A stretch of DNA of 64,000 nt from Heterocephalus glaber. Its lineage: Eukaryota; Chordata; Mammalia; Rodentia; Bathyergidae. This document shows positions 46,230 to 57,854 of the stretch, piece after piece (position 1 is the first letter of the stretch; every line of letters starts with the position of its first letter). Where the stretch lies: contig NW_004624805.1 of assembly GCF_000247695.1 (NCBI RefSeq), positions 6,871,437-6,935,436 on the forward strand, read 5' to 3'. Below the pieces are notes generated by a model. It had not been told where the DNA came from. It saw only the letters and a program-made list of their open reading frames with translations, and did no database searches. A program made the position numbers and the translations under genes.

Positions 46230-47700
46230 AACCCCCTTCTAAAAACCTTGTCCAATTATTCTCTTCCCCATTCCACTTTATCTAAGACTCTCTGGGGTTA
46301 CTACGAATGTAATTCATTGACTAGACCAGGGAAGACTGTTCTTACTCCCTGGGGTTCTGGTGTACACTTGGAGAGTCCATGGCAGAGCAGAAAAGCCATC
46401 TGTCAGTTTTGCAGTGTTCATGAACAAATGATTCCAGGAAGACAAGGGGTGACAGAAGCAACACACAGGGAAGCAGTAGCTCTGATGTTAAGTGCAGGCC
46501 TAGGTGCTCACCAAGTCCTGGATGGGTGCAACCATTTAGGAGTCTTTGTGGCTTAGGGCAAAACCAGGAAAAGCCCTGCCCTGGGTCATACAGTTCATGT
46601 CCACTAACATTACAGTGCTTCAGAAATATGCATGAAATGTGTTACAAATACAAACACCCAGACCTCCTAAAGCAAAGTTCTAGATATGTGGAATGTGAGA
46701 CAATAAACACGTGGACACACTAGTGCTACCCTCTGCTGTTTTTATTGAGTCTCTTGCTATGGGTCACTGGGGAGGCCGCCTGTCAGGAAGCAGGCAGCAC
46801 AACAGGAGGTGAGGGGTGGGTAAGCCGTGGGGCTTCCTCTGTGTTTACAGCTGCTCCCGGTAGCTGAAATCACCACCCAAGCTCTGTATCTGGCCAGATC
46901 ACCAGAGGCACTGGATCCTCCCAGGAGCTTGAACCCTTCTGTGAACTGCAAGTTTGCAGGACAGGGGATGTGGGCTCCTTATGAGAATCTCATGCTTGCT
47001 GACCTGAGGCGGAGCTGAGGTAGTGATGCTAGCACTGGGGAGTGCAATAGTATGTATCACAAACATATGCCAATAAAAATCCATCCCCACCTGCAGAAAA
47101 ACTTGTCTTCCACAAAACCAGTCCCTGAGGCCAAAAATACTAGGGCCTACTGGGTCACTGACCCTTCAAAGTCTATCAGCAGTTACTGTGTTTCAAAAGA
47201 TAAGAATTAAAATATCCATTCTAAATCAAGCCTGACGACCGTCTTCGATGTCTCCTCTGCAGTGCTCACGGACCACTAAAGGCAAGACCTACCATAAACT
47301 TTGTTACAAGGTGTGTGTCCTAGAAAACTATTGTACCATATGCCAAGCATCCTTCGTAGTGTGGCTGTGATGGATCCGGCAGAGTTCTTGTGTCCTCCGA
47401 TTGAGAGACCAGCTGGAGTTTTGTGTACCAAATGACAGAGTTTTCCTTCCAGGACAGCCATCTATTCAGACCACAGGATAAACATTTTCTCAGAAAGCTA
47501 TGCTTCACCAAAGCTGGTTGAAAATCCAGTCCATAGAAAAAGAGAGGCATTACAGTAATACAAAGATTACTACCGTAGTTAAGAGATCTGAGTACTTCTA
47601 GTTTCTCCATCATCTTCATAGCTGTCAATATTTAAGTCAGTCTGAAACTTGGTTTCCTTGTCTATAACATTAGAGGAGTAAATTATGCCTGTAAGACTTC
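46230..47700. other. Low-copy intergenic sequence
   Basis: No gene recognised. The end (about 47620-47690, cttggtttccttgtctataa) faintly resembles a MIR. Open frames such as 46248-46556 and 47320-47628 have no domain. Confidence 0.45.
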
Positions 47701-47710
47701 TTCGCACTGT

Positions 47711-47897
47711 TTTGGTTTTTTTTGCAGTGCTGGAGATTGATTCCACAGCCTTTGCAAAGACCTTCTTTTCTCCCCACCCCTTCTTTTTATTTAGAGATAG
47801 GGTCTTGCTAAGTCACAAGTTGCTCAGGTTGGGTTTGAACTTATGGTCCTCCTGCCTCAACCTCCCAGAGTGCTGGGATTACAGGCATGAGCCACTG
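47711..47897 (-). mobile_element. B1+ID dimeric SINE
   Basis: Reverse dimer: ID remnant (gcagtgctggagattgattc) then B1 (agagatagggtcttgctaag, cctcccagagtgctgggatt). Confidence 0.8.
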
Positions 47898-48230
47898 TTA
47901 TGGCTTATATCTAGATGTCTATCCCAAAGATTCATGTGCTTACAGGTGGGGTTTTGGGAGTGACTGGATCATGGGTGTGTGTTACTGGATCAGTCCACTG
48001 ATAGTTCTGAGTGAGCATGATGAACTTACTGAAGAGGGAAGGCCTGGGTGGCACCAACCAGTAGGCTTGTAGCCTGTATGAAATAAAAAGGGAAAGAAGG
48101 AAGGTTCATAGGTTCCTGCCTGCCATGCCATGGACTGTTTCTCCTCCACTGGGGGTTTGGGTTACAGATGGTATGGCTACAGCATCCTACAACTCAAACA
48201 CAGCTGAGGAAAGCCAGGAAGGTACTGTGA
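47898..48230 (+). mobile_element. MaLR-like LTR relic
   Basis: gttatggcttatatctagat, cccaaagattcatgtgctta, ggcctgggtggcacc and ccatgccatggactg resemble an old ERVL-MaLR LTR. Diverged; the boundaries are guesses. Confidence 0.45.
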
Positions 48231-48234
48231 AGTC

Positions 48235-48975
48235 AACAGGAAGCTGCATGGCTGCTGAGGGAGTGGATGGGAGCAGAAACTACCTGAAAACAGCAACAGA
48301 GGGAGAAGGGATCTTTCAGGCTTGGATTCCTCAGGGTTTGACTGGCTCTGTACAAAGGAACCAAGGGACTCCTATGGAAGATCTGGAGCAGGGTTTCACC
48401 TGAGTCCTGCCCCTCACCTTGCTGACCCATTGTCACCCAGCAATTGGGGGGAGGGGAGGAAAAGAAAGTGCACACAGATGTGTGGGTGTGTGTCCTGCGC
48501 AGAGGCCACTAACCCATGGTACTAAACCTTTCATTGTGGTTTTTTAGAATGTCCTTTTTAAAGAGAAGGTAGTGAGGTTTTTCATTTATTAAAGATAGGA
48601 AAAGAACATGCTCTACAGAGTGAGTGAGGGCCAATTAAAAGTAGGAAAAGCAGTAAACTCTACAGGGTGAGAGGGGACCACTGGAAAAATATCTTTTAAT
48701 AAAGGAAAAAACCTGGAAAAATACTCAGCCTCTTCTTGAAAATTAAGATTGACTTAGAAATAACAAAGACTCTTTTTTTTTTTTTAGCAAGTACAGTCCA
48801 GTATAACAAAGCACAAGGTTAGCTTTCTCTTTTATCATTTTCTGTCCCTGATAGAACTGAGTGTGTGTGAAAAGCATGGCCCTGAAAAAAATCTCATTAC
48901 AAGCAACTACCACATAGTACTTCATGGCCAAACTGATCTCTGAATAAACAACACTGTCATAAAAATGCTCTGGAC
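48235..48975. other. Low-copy intergenic sequence
   Basis: Nothing recognised beyond T runs. Confidence 0.45.
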
Positions 48976-48977
48976 GT

Positions 48978-49067
48978 GGGGCTGAGAGTATAACTCAGTG
49001 ATGGGGCACTTGTCCAGCATGTGGGAGACCCTGGGTTCAACCCTTGGCATCACACAAATAAAAATTT
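48978..49067 (+). mobile_element. Old ID-like SINE
   Basis: Forward copy of the older subfamily (ggctgagagtataactcagt, ctgggttcaacccttggcat). Confidence 0.75.
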
Positions 49068-49069
49068 AA

Positions 49070-51515
49070 ATCTACGGTGTATAAATGTGAAATGCATGTA
49101 GAAGAAATTGGGCTATACAGAAAAAAGTTACTCATGAAACAGGAAGATTAAAATACGCTGTGCTCGTCATTCGGAATCACCTCTGTCCATGTCTTTCAGG
49201 GCAACCTTAGAAAAAAGGGAGCACATTTGCGTTTCTTAAAGGTCGTTGCATTTTGGCTGGCTAGCCGGCACCAGCTCTGCTGCCTCACACGTGTCAACCT
49301 GGTGAATTATTTGCGGTGTATACTAGCAAAAGCATGTTGGCATCACAAGCCACCGTGTCTTCAAAAGATACACTTTCAGGCCATCAGAGATAACACAAGA
49401 GTGTACGAGGGAGACTCAGACAGCTGCCATCCACCCAAGAGTGCTGTTGCGGCTCCGTGTTCTCGGTCTGGGGGAGCAGAGCGCTGGGATGCATTTAGAA
49501 AGCAGTGAGGATGCACTTCCTGCATTCTCCCATTGTGCGCCACGCTGTTGTGAAGCATCTAGTTAAATGTGAAAACAACTGCTGTGATCCCAGGCAGGAC
49601 CAGGAACTTCTGTATCTCACAGTCTAGGCTCAGACACTTTCAGGATTAGAGACACAGGCAAATGCAGTGCCAGCTCTGGAATCTGTGCAGCCTGAGATAC
49701 AGGGTGACGGTATTCACGGACAGCTTCCCACTTGCTGCCCGCTCTGTTCCATGAGGGGCTGACAGCAGTCCCTGCTGTAAAGCTAGATGGAGAGCCATCG
49801 AGTCACGGATCACACTGTCTGGGCAGAGAGGGTTTTGTTTCAGGAACAAGTCAGATGACCAAGCATGAGTCCGGCACGTCTGTAGGAGCTTGGCTGGACC
49901 AAGTGCCACCACTCCCCGAGCTTTCCAACTTCCTCACTCGCCTCCTTGGGTGGACACTGTCAGTCACCCTCCACGTCATCTTCTTGAACCCTGCTTTTAT
50001 TATTTAACACAGATGACCACATGCTTCCCCCAAAGCTGGAACCTCCAGCGGCCCGGGGGGTTGAATATTCACTTTTAATTCCTTTTAATTCCACCCTCCT
50101 TGTCAGTGATCGGTTAAAAAACAAAGTTATCATGAAAATCTAACTGGGAGACTCAGAGGGAATGTGCTGCTGAGGAGCTTCCAGGCCAGCTTTCCTTGCT
50201 CTAAAACAATCAAAAAAGGGAAGGGGTTACTCTGGATCGGAGGCCAACGAACAGATAGAGCAGAGTGGGTAGGAAGACTCCTGTTGTGGTGCTGTTGTTA
50301 AGTCACTGAATTGAGGAACCCTGGGGCCTCTGACCTCTGGATTTCTTTGTGCGGTAAACACATTTCCTTCTCTATTAAACTTCTGGGTCGGGAAGGGGTA
50401 CTTCTGTTCACCGGGGGCCCGAAGGATTAGATAAATCCCCACCCTTTTTGGCAGGGGACGTAAAGGCTGTCTCTCTCTCTAAGTGAGACTCCACCTCCCT
50501 CAGGGTCCCAGGGGCTGCATCCCTGCATCCCTGCATCCCTGCATCCCTGCCTGGACGCTCTCTTCCAGGACGTCACCATCCGCCCTCCAGGGCCCACTTC
50601 CAAATCAGCCTCCAACTCCAGGTTTTTATTTCATCCCTGCCTACGTCTCTCTCTGATTCCCACATTCACTGCCTCTTGCGTTTTACATCTTGTCTGCTGA
50701 TCCTCACGTCTCCCTCTTCCTGTCCACCCCTCAACTATTTATGGTGCCGCCACACTGAGAAGCCCTGTTCTCCTTCACCTGGGGCTTTCCTTTCGGTTTG
50801 TTTTTGTTTGCTTTGTTTTTCTTCCACGTCTTCTTGCCTCATCTTACTTCTCTGTAGAAGAAAATGCCAAAATTAAGATAAAAGAAATTTAAAGCTCAGG
50901 CTCTGCAGGAAGTACTTTCAAAGAAAGCCAGAAATAACATGGCCTACCTTCCAGAAATTACACACAGGGAAGGGTTATGGTGAGACAGGGGAGCAGCAGT
51001 TGGACACCACACGAACAACTTCTGTTTCTGTGCTTCCCCTGGACCCAGTGCCAGCTCCACTACTGACACTAGGGAGGGGGCACTGTAGCCAACCAGAAGG
51101 GAGGCAGGGTCTGGCACACAGCCCACACTGGGTAGATGTCAGTGAGCAAGGTGACACCGTGTCCATCGTGCGCTCAGGGCTCTGACTCACTGCGAAGCTT
51201 TCTACTCTAAAGACAGGAACTGTGGAGCCGGGGAACAGCCTGCTGTCCTCACAGACGTGCTGACATAACCATATCAAGCTAAGGTGGACTTCAGGCTGTT
51301 TTGAACTACAAAATAAAATCTTGGATTGTTTTTAAGTTTTACTTTGATTCCTATGGTGGTTGGCTGGAACTCAAACTAGATGGCCACCGGCTGTGGATTC
51401 CAGGTCACCTGCAGGAAGGCCATGCCTGTCACAAACGTTGGCCTCTGCTCACTGCTGTGTTCCTCTACATGCGAAGCTCTGGGGCAGCCTTCATCATTTT
51501 CGTCACCATCATCAT
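49070..51515. other. Low-copy intergenic sequence
   Basis: No gene recognised. Many open frames on both strands but none with a domain. Contains a short tandem repeat at 50518-50550. Confidence 0.45.
50518..50550. repeat. 8-bp tandem repeat (CATCCCTG)n
   Basis: Four consecutive perfect copies of an octamer catccctg. Confidence 0.95.
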
Positions 51516-51520
51516 CGTCA

Positions 51521-51596
51521 TGTGGGGCTTGGAGTGAAACCCAGGGCCCTGCGCTTGCTTGGCAAGTGCTCTGCCACCAAGCGGTCCCCTGCCCTG
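51521..51596 (-). mobile_element. Old ID-like SINE
   Basis: Reverse copy of the older subfamily (gagtgaaacccagggccctg, ggcaagtgctctgccacc). Confidence 0.7.
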
Positions 51597-52027
51597 AGTT
51601 GTCCTGCTGAGGGACAGGCAGCATCTGGAAGGACCCTAACCCACTGTGGACACCAGCCTGGACCCTGAAGGTATGCACTGTCATTCTAATAGGCGTTTAA
51701 CTCATTCTGGATTTTAAAATATATTGTCATTTTCATTAGGGAATATCAAACCAATACTAAGAACTTCTGCAAGATTGTTTATATTACAGGACAGAATAAA
51801 AAACTACAATAAATATTCTGATATTTAAATAAGCACCACATACTACAAAGTGCAACTAACATGGTTCTATTAAAAACTGTCTTTGACTATGGTGTTCAAG
51901 AACAGCAATACAGTACTGGATTTGCTTTACAAGTGACTAATATAAAAATCTGCAAATGCCAAAATTCACTTCCATGCTATTCTCATGGAGGCATGGAGAT
52001 ATCCTTTCTCTATTCTTTCCTGAGGTC

Positions 52028-52123
52028 TTTTTTTTTTTTTTTTTTTTTTGGTACCGGGGATCGAACTCGGGACCTTGCGCTTTCGAGGCAGGCGCCGGAA
52101 CCACTGAGCTAAATCCCCGGCCC
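52028..52123 (-). mobile_element. ID-type SINE just past CREM
   Basis: Reverse ID near consensus with a T22 tail and imperfect flanking repeats tcctgaggtctttt/tcctgaagtctttt. It lies in CREM sense orientation 30 bp beyond the distal AATAAA. Confidence 0.92.
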
Positions 52124-52199
52124 TCCTGAAGTCTTTTTCTAGTGTGGTTTAATTTTATTTTACTGCTGGATGCATTAACTTTGATCTTCCCTTCCTAAA

Positions 52200-52533
52200 A
52201 TGATTAAAGACCTGAAAAAGTTTTATTGCATAGGACACTATCCATGACAGAGACTGGGAAGTGCAAATATGTAGTACTGGAACAAGTTTTATAAATATTT
52301 CATTTTAAGAATTTGTTACATACATTTTTTTTTTCAGTTTGTCTCCTTTTATAAAGTTGAAGTTATAGCTAAGAGTTGAGTATGTACCAGTGAGGCATTT
52401 CAGGAATGTTAGAGATTAGAAAGTCAGGTGAGTGATATAAAAGAAAAAAAGCCATCATTCTTGCCAGCTATAAACTGTATTGCTTGCAAAGCAACTGTAC
52501 ATGTTGCAATCAGTTCATAGTTAAATATTTGTA
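52200..52533 (-). other. CREM: CREM 3' UTR
   Basis: Sequence following the last CREM stop on the - strand. It contains ATTTA-type AU-rich motifs just after the stop and again near 52290-52310, consistent with the short half-life known for CREM/ICER messages. It probably ends soon after the AATAAA at 52222-52227 (TTTATT on the + strand). A second signal sits at 52154-52159. Confidence 0.65.
52222..52227 (-). terminator. CREM: CREM polyadenylation signal
   Basis: TTTATT on + equals AATAAA on -, about 310 bp past the last stop codon. A second copy at 52154-52159 lies just before a SINE. Either could be used. Confidence 0.5.
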
Positions 52534-52678
52534 CTAATCTGTTTTGGGAGAGTAAATGTCTTTCAAGGTTTCAAGTTCCTCTATAAGCTTCTTGTTCTGA
52601 ACTTCCAGGATTGCAACTCGACTCTCCAGACATTTTACATATTCTTTTTTTCGACGTCGACATTCTTTAGCAGCTTCC
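52534..52678 (-). CDS. CREM: CREM alternative terminal bZIP exon (ends SPKTD)
   Basis: 145-bp coding part on the - strand, reading EAAKECRRRKKEYVKCLESR, VAILEVQNKKLIEELETLKD and IYSPKTD, stop TAG at 52534-52536. It is the second CREM DNA-binding domain, used when the upstream bZIP exon is skipped. Both exons accept the same phase 2 donor and have equal coding length (145 bp), a sign of exon duplication. The acceptor is tttttctag. As I recall, the family ends KTDY with a final Tyr; here the stop comes one codon earlier. Also IYSPK where human has ICSPK. Confidence 0.95.
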
Positions 52679-52941
52679 CTAGAAAAAGCAGAAGCAAAAG
52701 GGCAGACAGAACATGTTGTGCGCACTACCGACAAACAGACTGAAGTAAGCATGGTATAAGTGCCTAGATTGCATGCCAAATCTTGGAACACTATTCCCAA
52801 TTCAATCTCAAAGGCTAAACCAAACTGGATTCTTAGTCAAGGTCCCAAGTGTCCCTTCCGCAAGTCCAAACGGCAGTTAGAACTACAGCATCGCCTGCCT
52901 TGATTAGGGTTCAGAGTAAACAAGGTCCAAGGCCAAGCCAG

Positions 52942-53086
52942 TTACTCTGCTTTATGGCAATAAAGATCTTTGAGGGCCTTGAGTTCCTCAATGAGAGTCT
53001 TGTTTTGGTTTTCAAGCACGGCCACACGGTTTTCAAGACATTTGACATATTCTTTCTTCTTCCTGCGACATTCCCGAGCAGCTTCC
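52942..53086 (-). CDS. CREM: CREM alternative bZIP exon (ends CHKAE)
   Basis: 145-bp exon on the - strand that completes the Arg codon, then reads EAARECRRKKKEYVKCLENR, VAVLENQNKTLIEELKALKD and LYCHKAE, stop TAA at 52942-52944. It holds the rest of the basic region (ECRRKKKEYVKCL) and the leucine zipper heptads (L-x6 repeats at CLENRVAVLENQNKTLIEEL). This is the CREM DNA-binding domain closest to CREB. The acceptor is ttgcttccag. It is an alternative to the next exon; when included, its stop ends the protein. I recall CHKVE as the human ending, so this has Ala for Val. Confidence 0.95.
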
Positions 53087-55109
53087 CTGGAAGCAACACA
53101 GGCAGATGACTACAGGGCCAGCCTCCCCGCACAGCCGCTGTGGCTCAGCCGTCCCTGCTTCCAAACCCGCAGCCAGCCAAACCTAGGGAAGGGTCGTACA
53201 AAGCCACGCAACAAAGGGAACCGAGCACGTGCGTTTCTGTACCGCAACGGAGCAACGTGGGAGCACAACCAATTTGCCCAAATGGTGTTTTCTTCAGGCG
53301 CACACTGGTGAGGTAAGGACCAGAGCTGGGCCTGGGAGCTGGAGCACCGGGGCCACATTCTCAAGTGGGGTTTCCACTAAGATACCTCTAGGTCCTTCCA
53401 GTCCTAATTCGCTTTTGTTCACCAAAAGCCTCGTATGTTTCATCGCCACGAGTCAATTTTTTAGGCCAGAATGATTATAAGAACTAATCCTCAGAAACCT
53501 TAAAATGTCAATTTTGAAGATTTTTATTCTTCAAGACTAAATCTCAGCAAAACAAGGTCAATCGTGATGGTAAGAAATAGGTTTGGGGGGCTAGAAAACA
53601 CAACATGGATAAATTATAACGATAAACACAATGTACTTTTTATAAACCAAAATAAAATGGACACTGCTTCTGAAAATTAAAGCCGGAGTTACATAATACA
53701 ACACTTAATAATTCAGACAATTTAAAGCCACAAATGCAAGAATGCCACAATTAAAATCGTGAAGGAGGAGGCTACTGAATAACTCAAAAGTGCATTTCAA
53801 GACTATTCACTAATCACATGCGTTTACTATGCAGCACAGTGAGTTTTAAAGCGCCGTAAACATGTCAAGGAAAGAACAGACCAGCAGCCAGAGCGACAAA
53901 TACAAACAGATGACTTAGTCATTTTCATGCTCTATTCTACTAAACAACAATACAGCTAGCATTTCTCTTTCTACTTTTTTTTTAAAGGTGGGAGGGCAGA
54001 GCAACTATTCTACTTACATACCCTCTGATAACAGCTTTATTTTGGAGTATGCAGTTCCAGAATAATGGCCAGGTATTATTAGTTAGGTATATTTTAATGA
54101 AAGTAATGTTGCATTTCTGAATGCCCGTTACTCTAATGCCAGTTAATATTGTTGGGTTCCTGAACCACATTTACCATGCACAAGATTTGGCCAATTGTTC
54201 TAGTTTTAGGACAGTTGACTCTTACTCACTGGGTATCTGTTTTCTCTATGGGAAGCAGAAGTCAGCAAAAAAGAAACCCCAATGAGCAGGAAAGGAACAA
54301 CCCCTACTTCCTAGCCAAGAACAATGCACTCACCCTGTGAACTCACAAAGTTCTGGACTTCTCAACTGGGTAACAAAAAATAAAAAATGTAAAAGTGAAT
54401 TGAACCTAATAGAATAGTGATTAATCTACATGATGCACAGAGAAAAGTTAAGAATGAATCTAAACACACAAATTTTCCAGTTTGGGAATATAACTCAACT
54501 CTCTTCCACAAACTAAAATTCAGTTACAAATACCGAAGTTTTCATGATTAAATCATTAAACTCTAGACCTAAGAAGAAGGCAGTTGTTCTACAAAACAAA
54601 TGACTGTTGAGTGAAATTTTAAATATCTAACCATAGTATTATGGGATTTAATTTTAAAGTTTTGTTCACTAAGCTGCTTATTGTAAATTTCCATGCTTCC
54701 TATTTTACATTTGGGGGCAGACATGTTATTAAGAGTCAAAATGCTCCCAGCACAAAGCTGTAAGTGGTGGCCCCAGGGGACGGTCATTCTCAACTGTGGA
54801 AAGCACCTGTCTCTTCTATTAACAGCTCAGTTTCCAGGCGGTGCACTTGACTGCATCTATGCTCCATGAGGACAAGGGGCTACTGGCCAAGAGGAAAAGC
54901 TGATAAGGTTGTAAGAAATAAAACTGCTGTTGTCTTGGTAGAAATATAACTAAATGTTTACCATAGATGCTAGCCAAAGAATAAACAGAGAATATATGAG
55001 ATCTTCCATGTTAATTACAAAACCTAATCACACGCATTTCTCTGAAGTCACATCTGAAGCTTACGACGAGGTCCTTCAGTGGCGACTCTGGTGTTAGGGT
55101 AGTGGACCG

Positions 55110-55275
55110 ACCAGGCATGAAGACCTGTCTGATTGCATAGCCTGATTCTGTCCAGTTTGGGCTGCATGGCCTTGGCCAACTTACAGTTTAACCACTCGAC
55201 ATCAGCTCCTCCTCTATAAAGTAGGGACAATACCCAGAACTATTCTCATCAGAAAGTTATGTGAACTAAAGGAAC
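55110..55275 (+). mobile_element. MIR fragment
   Basis: ggccttggccaacttacagt, ctcctcctctataaagtagg and gggacaatacccagaactat follow the MIR order. Diverged. Confidence 0.65.
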
Positions 55276-56070
55276 AGCAGAAATAAATTTGCTAAACTGT
55301 GTTTCTCTTGTGCGGCTGTGAGAATAAGATTTGGAAAGCTAAAGTAGACCCTTCTCGAAATCCTGTGCTGTCAACGAAAGGTGGGTTAAATTATTGGGCA
55401 GGGGGGGTTCTAGGAAGGGTTTCCAAAAGAGGCAGATCCAGCCAGCCACAAATTTTGGCTCTTCCCTTTCTCCCTTCTTCCTGACTGATGCAATGCCTGG
55501 AGGGACAGCAGCCGGGCGTGAGCAGAAGGACAAATGGTCCATGCTGAGGAAGACACCACAGGGAGGACAGCCTGGGCCCAACCCTGGGTCCCAGACACAT
55601 ACTATACCTCTGTGCTGATAGGGAAGAGCAAAAACTATCTGCAAATGGAAGCCTCCATTTCCTTCATTAGCCCACACACAAATGTTAGTAGTCATTATTC
55701 ATATGATATTTGTAAATACTAAATTTTTCCCCGTAGGGAACTCTTATGTATGTCTACATGGCTGTGTGGCATGTTTATAGGAATAAATTGCCTAATGTTA
55801 CATCAAATTTACACTGATATTGTTACTCTAAGAATTGTGAAATTAAAAATTAGGGGAGAGAATAATGGGGAAAGTGGAACTAAGACTACTTCCTTTTTTT
55901 ATTTTCTTTAGGTAAAATATGACACTAATGAAAAATTTTACAGTTGGCATTATTGGCAGGCTTTATATTTCTAAACTGAACTTCCTAATATACACAATAC
56001 CAGAGAGGCAGTTATATTCATAGCTCTTGGAATCTCACCTGCCTATCTATCCATCTATCTGACCTCCATC

Positions 56071-56143
56071 TGTGCAGAGGACCGGCACCAAGGCCTTGTG
56101 CACGGGAGGCAAGCACCTTGCCACTAAGCTATACCCTCGGCCC
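56071..56143 (-). mobile_element. Old ID-like SINE
   Basis: Reverse diverged copy (gccactaagctataccctcg) of the ID type. Confidence 0.7.
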
Positions 56144-56869
56144 AGAAAGTACCATCTTAAAGTATCAATAGTCCTCTATCAGATCCAAGTGAGCATCAAA
56201 GACTGCCATAAAAAACTACCACATTGTGTGAGCCCCATGGATCCAGCCTTGGGGATTTGTGAACAGAACAGATAAAAGAGTATGAGCCCAGCACACCTGG
56301 GCCCAGCCCTGATGATGTGTGTGTCTTTCTAGTCCTATTTCTGGTTATTTGTTGAGTTTTCCAGCATTCAGAATGCCATCTAACACACACCGAAACTAGT
56401 AAGTTTGAGAACAATAGTCAATGTAGGGATTCTTGTATCAAACTGTGTCACTTACATGGTGACCGATAAGCTTAATATAGCTACCTCTGGTCCATGCTCA
56501 GTTACGAAGGACAGCAATGAACTCAGACCTGATTATCAGGGGCTTGGAGGCCGGAATTTCTAGACTACCTGGGTTGGCTCATAATTAATGACCACCAAGT
56601 GGTCCTCATCACAGGCAAGCAGATGATCCCACCTGAAATGTTTGTTTTCTTACAAGGAGGACACTGTTTACAACTTAGGAGTAGGTGACAAGACTACCAG
56701 GAAACTCTCAGACAATTCTGTTCACTCTGCAAATCAAATTCATTCATATAGTCCTCCATAAGAACCCAGAAAAACAACACATGGATTGAATAAAATAAAG
56801 ATTTAAGTTAAAAACTTCTTTTGAAAATAGCACTTTATGATACACTGATGGTCAAAACCTAAAATTACA

Positions 56870-56985
56870 GCTGGGCACAGTGGTGCACGTCTATGATTTC
56901 AGCTACTCAGGAGGGTGAGACAGGAGGATCACGAGTTTGGGCCTAGTCTGGGCAACACAGCATGACCCTCATTTCAAAATTAATT
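56870..56985 (+). mobile_element. B1 SINE
   Basis: Forward B1 (gctgggcacagtggtgcacg, caggaggatcacgag, gcaacacagcatgaccct). Confidence 0.85.
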
Positions 56986-57355
56986 AATCAAAATTACAGA
57001 GAGATGGGGAAAGACTAAGTGAGAAAAAATGAGAGCAAGCAGACTGAAGGCATATATAAAATATAATATGAGGCATATAACGTGATATTAGCAGGTATCT
57101 CTAAGCAGAGGAGCCCCCCCTTTTGTTATTTTGCTATCGCATCTTGAACTGAATTTTCTTAGGATAATATGTATTTCGTTGTAATAGTGACACAAACAAA
57201 AAAAGAAATGCTCTAACACTTAAATTTCTTTTGCTAATAAAACTAAAAAATTATACTTATCATGATAGTACTTCACAAAGTAAATACCATATGCAAAATT
57301 AATCTTCATTGGTAACAAAGTTTTTGCATCATTGTTTCAAAAAAGGAATGTATCT

Positions 57356-57451
57356 GGGCCGGGGATTTAGCTCAGTGGTTTCGCTGCCTACTGTGCAAGC
57401 GCAAGGAATCCGAGTTCAATCCCCGGTACCAAAAAAACAAAAACAAAAAAA
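57356..57451 (+). mobile_element. ID-type SINE with target duplication
   Basis: Forward ID (gggccggggatttagctcag) with flanking gaatgtatct repeats at 57346-57355 and 57452-57462. It lies 250 bp from the CREM exon, antisense to CREM. Confidence 0.92.
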
Positions 57452-57697
57452 GAATGTATCTTCTGAACTTGGGGCGGGGGTGCTGCACCCCTGCTGATGG
57501 ACTGTTCCATGGCCCAGATGATCCCTGAAGAGCCCTGATCACCTTCACATGCACACAGCACGCAAACTCACACACAACGCCACATTAACACTTAACTTAG
57601 GAGAAAGAGCTTGGGAAAAGTACACATCTTTCAAAGCCCCACACTAAGAAACCATGTGCCCTACGAAGCGGTTCCTGAGTGCTAGTGAACACCGCAC

Positions 57698-57854
57698 CTG
57701 TTTTTCATCAGCCTCAGCTCTCGTTTTCGAGTGGCTTCTTCTGCCAGTTGCTGGGGACCGTGCAAGCTTCCCGGTGAGGCAGCCATCACCACGCCCTGGG
57801 GCAAAGCAGTAGCAGGAGCCCTGATCTGGTAAGCTGGCATGTCACCTGTGGCCA
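57698..57854 (-). CDS. CREM: CREM exon joining the regulatory part to the bZIP
   Basis: 157-bp exon on the - strand translated as ATGDMPAYQIRAPATALPQG, then VVMAASPGSLHGPQQLAEEA and TRKRELRLMKNR. This is the CREM exon just before the basic region; RKRELRLMKNR begins the DNA-contacting basic helix. CREM (cAMP-responsive element modulator) binds CRE sites (TGACGTCA) as dimers in the nucleus and activates or represses depending on isoform. Acceptor tcattgcag and donor AACAG|gtgcgg are canonical. The donor leaves phase 2, matching both downstream bZIP exons. Upstream activation-domain exons and the ICER-specific first exon lie beyond or were not recognised in the window. Confidence 0.94.

Larger units (their letters stand above)
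53087..57697 (-). other. CREM: CREM intron between the regulatory exon and the bZIP exons
   Basis: Intron of about 4.6 kb on the - strand, with donor at 57697-57696 and acceptor at 53088-53087. It contains a MIR (about 55110-55275), an old ID (56071-56143), a B1 (56870-56985) and a young ID (57356-57451). The stretch 53100-55000 is low-copy with no recognised element. Confidence 0.85.
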
